In this document: in pieces, positions 18,033 through 22,500 of the stretch | How positions within the stretch are numbered: position 1 is the first letter of the stretch | How the letters are laid out: every line of letters begins with the position of its first letter | Position numbers and translations under genes: made by a program | Source of the DNA: Chara braunii | Lineage: Eukaryota; Streptophyta; Charophyceae; Charales; Characeae | NCBI GenBank assembly: GCA_003427395.1 | Contig: BFEA01000104.1 | Span: forward strand, 293,438-315,937 | DNA length: 22,500 nt | Direction: 5' to 3' | The notes under the pieces: generated by a model | Seen by the model: the letters and a program-made list of their open reading frames with translations, nothing else | What the model was told of the DNA's origin: nothing | Databases searched by the model: none

Positions 18033-18443
18033 TATGAAATGTCCCTTGCTAATGAGCCAGTGCTCAGAAAAGGCTCTTGCGATGATGGCACTGTTCAGAC
18101 AGAGCACTATTCAGAAATGGCTTTTGCGAAAATGGCATTGTTCAGAAATAGCACTTGCGAGTAGCACTGTCCAAAAAAACTGGCTCTTGCAAATAGCACC
18201 GAATAGCACTGTTTAGAAATGGCTTTTTGCGAATAGCACTGTTCAAAAATTAATAGCGCTGGCGAATAGCACAATGCTCAGAAATGGCCCTGACGAATAG
18301 CACAATGCTCAGAAATAGCCCTGACAAATAGCACAATGCTCGGAAATGGCTCTAACGAATAGCACATTGCTCAAAAATAGCCCTGACAAATAGCACAATG
18401 CTCGGAAATGGCTCTGACGAATAGCACATTGCTCAAAAAATGG
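18033..18443. repeat. 31-bp tandem array (5' LTR copy)
   Basis: Counterpart of 668-1078 at the same 17365 offset, with the same GAATAGCACAATGCTCAGAA unit. Confidence 0.8.
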
Positions 18444-18481
18444 TATGGTGCGTTCTCTGCACAGTTGCGAGAATACTCATA

Positions 18482-18955
18482 TATGGTTCTTAGGTACGGT
18501 GAGCTCTCTGCTCACTGTTGCAAAATACTCAGATATGGCCCTCGAGTACGGCGCACACCGCTCACAGTGACCAGCTGCGAAATACTCAGATGTGGCCCTC
18601 AAGCATGGTGCGAATGGCGCATGGCCCTCAGATATGGCCCTCAAGCATGGTGCGAACAGCGCACAGTATAGTGCAAACGGCGCACAGTTCCGATATGACC
18701 CTCAAGTGTAGTGCGAAACAGCGCACAGTTCAGATATGGCCCTCAAATATGGTCCTCAAGCATGGTGCGAACAGCGCACAGCATCGTGCGAACGGCGCGC
18801 TGTTCAGATATGACGGTGATATGGCCCTCAAGTATGGTCCTCAAGTATGGTCCTTAAGCATGGTGCGAACAGTGCACAGCATGGTGCAAACGGCGCACTG
18901 TTCAGATATGGCCCTGATATGGCCCTCAAGTGCGGTATGCGCAGTTGCCAACTCG
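18482..18955. repeat. Degenerate 35-40-bp tandem array (5' LTR copy)
   Basis: Counterpart of 1117-1590, same unit and order. Confidence 0.75.
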
Positions 18956-19440
18956 GACGTGGCCCTCGACGAAATGCTCAGTGTGACTGCGCAATCGACC
19001 TGGTCCGACTGCGCAAACAAAATGACTGCACAGGTGGTCTCAAAATCGGCTTGGTACTCGGTGAGACTGCGCTTGCAGTCTCAAAATGGACTTGGTACAT
19101 GGTGAGACTGTGCTCAAAATCGACTTGTTACTCGAAGTGGCTGAGCAAACGCAATCCAAAAAGCGGCAAGTACAGCCTCAAAATCACCATCCCTATTCAG
19201 AAAGCGCAGCATCGCACTTGAAGTGAAGTGCGCACAGTCGCATTTCGTTGAGATCATTCAGGCGCAATTTGTTGGTTGAACGCGCAATGTCGCAATTTAA
19301 GTGCGCACAATTGCAGTCCCTCATGGTCACTTTGGCAGAACTCTGTGGATCGATTATTCAAAACTGTACTTAAAAGTCATTATTTGCGCAGTCTCGCATC
19401 TGAATGCGCACAGTCGCAGAAGCACTGGGTGCCCACAATT

Positions 19441-19682
19441 GACATATTCAGTTCGAGTGCCTCTTGGCACAGTCAATCAGCGGACTATAATTCGGCATAC
19501 TCAGGCATAACCAATCAANGGACTATAAAGCGGCATACTCAGTTCAAGTGCCTNTCNGCACAGCCGATCAGCAGACTATAAAGCGGCATGCTCAGTTCAA
19601 GTGNCTCTCGGCACNGTCGATCAGCANACTNTAAAGCGACATGCTCAGTTCAAGTNNCTCTCGGCACANCCGACTCAATTNG
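19441..19682. repeat. 53-bp tandem array (5' LTR copy)
   Basis: Counterpart of 2076-2317. This copy contains many isolated N calls, suggesting ambiguous consensus between repeat copies. Confidence 0.75.
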
Positions 19683-19888
19683 ATTGCTTGNTNACGCTCA
19701 TCTCANAATCCAACTCTCAAATACAGCACTTGAGTGCNGGGCTCATAGCCAGTCATCAGGTGNAGTGTTCTCCAGTGTTCAGTTCAGGGTCAACCCTNAG
19801 ATACAGCGNNAAAGCNCATGATTTNTGACCAATCAACANAGCTCATGCATAGTGCGCACAGATCAAATACGGCACNTACTTAGCCCAC

Positions 19889-19989
19889 GGAGGCGGTTGA
19901 AAGGAGGAGGGAAAGAGAGAAGAGAGAGAGAAGAGAGAGAAGAGATGATGAGAGTTAGGAGAGAGGGTGAGAGAGGGAAAGTGAGGGAC
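19889..19989. repeat. GA-rich purine tract (5' LTR copy)
   Basis: Counterpart of 2524-2624 with three substitutions by eye in the first 120 bases. Confidence 0.65.
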
Positions 19990-20221
19990 CAATCTTGCCC
20001 CTCCCTTTCCTTACCCCTTCCCTTGCTTGCCTCCTACTCGATTCTCTTGTCTCCTGCTCCACGCTCCCCTCTTGCTCCAGCTGGCACGTCGCTGTTCTTT
20101 GGCCCGTGCCTCTCGCTCCTTACCGTTCCGTCAAGGCTATAGTGCTCTCTTAATGCGCCACTTCCTTCTCACGCATGCTGATCTCTCGAACTGATCTGAT
20201 CTTTTGGGTGACGTGGCCTCT

Positions 20222-20229
20222 CTTTTATA
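20222..20229 (-). promoter_or_regulatory. LTR TATA box inside a palindrome (5' LTR)
   Basis: The minus strand reads TATAAAAG, about 750 bp inside the LTR from its TGTC end, a plausible core promoter for the genomic RNA. It is enclosed by 8-bp inverted arms GGCCTCTC/GAGAGGCC at 20215-20222 and 20233-20240. The transcription start would be expected near 20195. Confidence 0.6.
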
Positions 20230-20341
20230 ATGGAGAGGCCAAGTGATCGGGGTTGAGTGCTGCAGTCCCAAGGTCGGGGCCGTGGTCTAACTCTAGACCG
20301 GGCCTGTGCTAAAAATAGCAGCAGTCCCGACCTCGGGATAT

Positions 20342-20600
20342 GAACAGTCAGTCCTATTTTTAGAACGGGACTGGCGCAGGCCCAGTCCCTGGTAGATGAA
20401 CAGTCAGTCCCACACTAAAAATAGCGTGGGGCTGTGCTATTTTTAGAACGGGATTGGCGCAGGCCCAGTTCCCGGTAGATGAACAGTCAGTCCCATGCTA
20501 AAAATAGCATGGGGCTATGTTATTTTTAGAACCGGACTGGCTCAGGCCCGACTTTGGGAAACGAACAGTCAGTCCTGAGCTAAAAATAGTACATGACCCT
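20342..20600. repeat. U3 array of about 83-bp units with stem-loops (5' LTR copy)
   Basis: Counterpart of 2977-3235, shifted by 17365. The perfect stem CCCATGCTA/TAGCATGGG lies at 20492-20513. Confidence 0.8.
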
Positions 20601-20975
20601 ATTTTAATTATTCGGGTCTGGCTGTTCATCTATATGGCTACTGAGGGCTGTTCCTTTCCTGGCCGTGTTATGCGGTCGTGTCGGTCCGGTCCTAACCGGT
20701 CAAACTTAATTATCTTGCTAACCCTTGGTCCGTTTCAGGTGCCGCTTGGACCGGACCCCAATAATTGGCCCATTGCGGTCGCGTCGGTCCAGTCCAACAT
20801 GGATGATTTGGTCTCCAGTGGACCATACGGTCGCGCCGTTTTTCGCTTGGTTTCGACTCAGGGAAAATCTAACCGAAGCACTAAGGTCCATGACTACGGA
20901 CGCAATTTTTGACGCAGCGCGGGAGTTGATTGCGGCGAGTCAATTTCCGCTGCTGCGTCGTATTATCTTTCGACA

Positions 20976-20980
20976 GCGCT
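20976..20980. other. Predicted target-site duplication half (GCGCT)
   Basis: The five bases outside the 5' LTR edge are GCGCT and lie within hAT coding sequence. Ty3/gypsy integration usually duplicates 5 bp, so the same five bases should precede the left LTR outside the window. This is prediction only. Confidence 0.4.
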
Positions 20981-22500
20981 CCCCATATCGAAGGCTCTAG
21001 CTCCTCGTCTACAGGCCCCGCTGAACCGCCCTTTGCATCCCCAGACCGTACCTCCTCTAAAGTGTCCAAGTCTCCCCACGGAAGAACGTAACCGACTGAC
21101 GACTCAGAAAACAGTCCAACAGTTTGAGATTGGTGGCAATCTCAACCAATTGAGCGAGCTTTGTGAACTCCAGCCTGTTACGCCTCGCCGTGCACACACA
21201 CTCATGCTCCGCCCAGTTCCTCTCAGCAGGAGAGGTGGACGTCCACATGTGCAGCACACGTGCTGCAATCTCATGGAGGTCGGGGTATGCGCCTCCGTGC
21301 TCCCGCCGTGTTCCTGCCACCAAGCTGCATATCTCGGTGTTCCGTCATCCTCAATGCATGCCCGCGCCTCCGCATCCCTCGTCGCAAGGTCGGTCATCAA
21401 AGGGCCTATACACGCGTGAAACAGTCTCATCTGCTCAGGCACCCGCAAGTAGCGAGCGCCTGCCCGATCACCCCATGTCTGGGCAAGGAAGAAGTTGTCG
21501 CACTCCTGCACGACCTCCAAGTCCTCCGCACTCCTCACCCTCGTATCGTAGTATCGAAGAGAACGCCTGCGAGGGTTAACGAGATGCGCCGCGGCGTGCG
21601 CCGACTCGAACATATGTTGGTGACGGGCGAGGACCTGGTCGATACAATCCTTGACTATCTCGGAGGGGACTGCCTGAACCTCCTGTAAGGCTCGCAACTT
21701 AGTGACCATAAGACGACTCCAAGAGTAAACCAGCGACATAACCATCCCGCCCCTGTCCAACCTCCTCAGCAACTGGTCCATGGGGGTCATGATGATAATG
21801 GCATAGTCCACATCCCGCCAAAACTCTGCGTCACGGATGGTCTGCCGCACCCATACTGCCTGCTTGACCAACCGAGACTCCCAGGGGATGTTGTCCCAAG
21901 CGTCCGCGTGCAACATCGACTCTAAGGCGTCTCTACGCTCCTTTAGGTGAAGGAGCATAAAAAAGACGGACGCAAATCGCGTCTCCACTGGTTGAACAAG
22001 AGATCTGCGCTTGCGCTTCCTCCTGAAAAGGTGAAGAGCAGCGTCGTGCATCTTGATAAACTGCACCAAGGCCCTTCCAAGAAGAATGGCCGAGGCAATG
22101 CAGTTTACCTGGGTCCCTATGCATGACAACATCAAGTTCCAAACGTGGGTGGAGCACGGGAGCCACGTGATGCGACGCAGCTCCGGGTCAGCGTCCTTCG
22201 CAAGGAGCTTTGCGGCCGATGTGTAGTTGGTCGCAGAATCCGTGCAGATCGCCAAAACGTCATTTGGAGGGGAGGACCTAAAAATGGCCTTCCATCTCCT
22301 CAGGACTATCTCCGTCGTCTCAGGAACTGATCCATCCCGACACACTGTGGCGTACAGGAGCGCGCCATGCTTGCCAGCAGCAAGGAAGTGAATAATCGGC
22401 TTGAAATCCCTAGACCTCCTACCATGTGTCAAGATGGTGGCCCCAATCGCCTTGAACAATGCGCGGTTATGCGCGAGCATGGTGGCGACTGCATCTCGCT
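20976..22500 (-). pseudogene. hAT-family transposase, C-terminal part, disrupted and cut by the LTR
   Basis: The frame enters from the right edge (RDAVATMLAHNRALFKAIGA) and runs to about 21314 with hAT/DUF659-like signatures: GRRSRDFKPIIHFLAAGKHG, AICTDSATNYTSAAKLL (second catalytic Asp), WLPCSTHVWNLML and PVETRFASVFFML. The first catalytic Asp expected before GRRS is His (codon 22424-22426). Near 21292-21313 a nearly repeated 11-bp block shifts the frame. The hAT dimerisation region then continues in another frame (HGGAYPDLHEIAARVLHMW, SPAERNWAEHE, RRNRLEFTKLAQLVEIA). A further one-base shift near 21085-21095 leads to LPWGDLDTLEEV, and coding ends at the LTR edge at 20975 (about IWGAL). It would cut and paste DNA; this copy is dead. 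Confidence 0.85.

Larger units (their letters stand above)
1..20975 (-). mobile_element. Giant Ty3/gypsy LTR retrotransposon, left end outside the window
   Basis: Two collinear direct repeats (1-3610 and 17366-20975, constant offset 17365) enclose a minus-strand set of gag CCHC knuckle, aspartic protease, reverse transcriptase, RNase H and DDE integrase, in the Ty3/gypsy domain order. A tRNA-Asp-type primer-binding site lies beside a TGTCGCG... boundary at 14771, and the outer repeat edge ends in GACA at 20975, giving TGTC...GACA LTR ends. The predicted internal region is 3611-14770 (11160 bp). The predicted full length is about 23.6 kb, with the left LTR starting about 2.6 kb outside the window. 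Extra small ORFs lie upstream of gag, as in the Tat/Ogre group of plant elements, but here there are six. The copy has nonsense codons and at least one frameshift, so it is probably non-autonomous. Element type is seen directly; total size is inferred. Confidence 0.85.
14771..20975 (-). repeat. 5' LTR of the retrotransposon (about 6.2 kb)
   Basis: The boundary at 14771 rests on plus-strand TGTCGCGCCC lying four bases from the primer-binding site. The boundary at 20975 rests on homology with the left copy ending at GACA (20972-20975), beyond which the right flank becomes hAT coding sequence. Only 17366-20975 can be checked against the left copy; 14771-17365 is assigned to the LTR from the PBS position. 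In minus-strand sense U3 runs from 20975 to about 20195, with a TATA box at 20222-20229. That leaves an unusually long R-U5 of about 5.4 kb made of tandem arrays and decayed ORFs. By eye the two copies are roughly 94-98% identical depending on the stretch. Many single N calls fall in 19520-19875. Confidence 0.75.

Overview
The window is almost entirely mobile DNA from a eukaryotic, most likely green-plant or charophyte-algal, genome. My best guess is Chara braunii or a relative, because the Ty3/gypsy reverse transcriptase and the hAT transposase resemble protein families I associate with that genome; this cannot be confirmed from the window alone. I recognise no ordinary host gene.

One very large Ty3/gypsy-type LTR retrotransposon on the minus strand fills bases 1-20975. 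Its 5' LTR is on the right (about 14771-20975). It is followed, reading leftwards, by a tRNA-Asp-type primer-binding site (14749-14766), a short leader, six small ORFs lying nearly end to end (14522-11849; five related, one orphan), gag-protease (11823-9505), reverse transcriptase, RNase H and integrase (9514-6211), a 93-bp tandem array (about 5715-6135) and a 2.1-kb non-coding tract (3611-5714). The 3' LTR is on the left (1-3610) and is cut by the window edge. The two LTR copies are collinear at a constant offset of 17365 with no net indel over 3.6 kb. The inferred termini are TGTC...GACA. If the model is right, each LTR is about 6.2 kb and the whole element about 23.6 kb, in the size class of the largest known plant LTR elements.

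The copy is decayed but readable. Most in-frame stops are TGA, and at least four of them replace a conserved tryptophan. The gag-pro/RT junction looks like a programmed -1 frameshift site: slippery T TTT TTA, an 8-nt spacer, then a 10-bp stem, with RT in the -1 frame. The LTR is largely built of short tandem arrays. It also carries decayed ORFs of its own just upstream of the primer-binding site.

On the right (20976-22500) lies the C-terminal part of a hAT-family transposase gene on the minus strand. It is broken by frameshifts, has lost a probable catalytic Asp, and its coding sequence stops exactly where the LTR begins. The retroelement therefore appears to have inserted into an older hAT copy.
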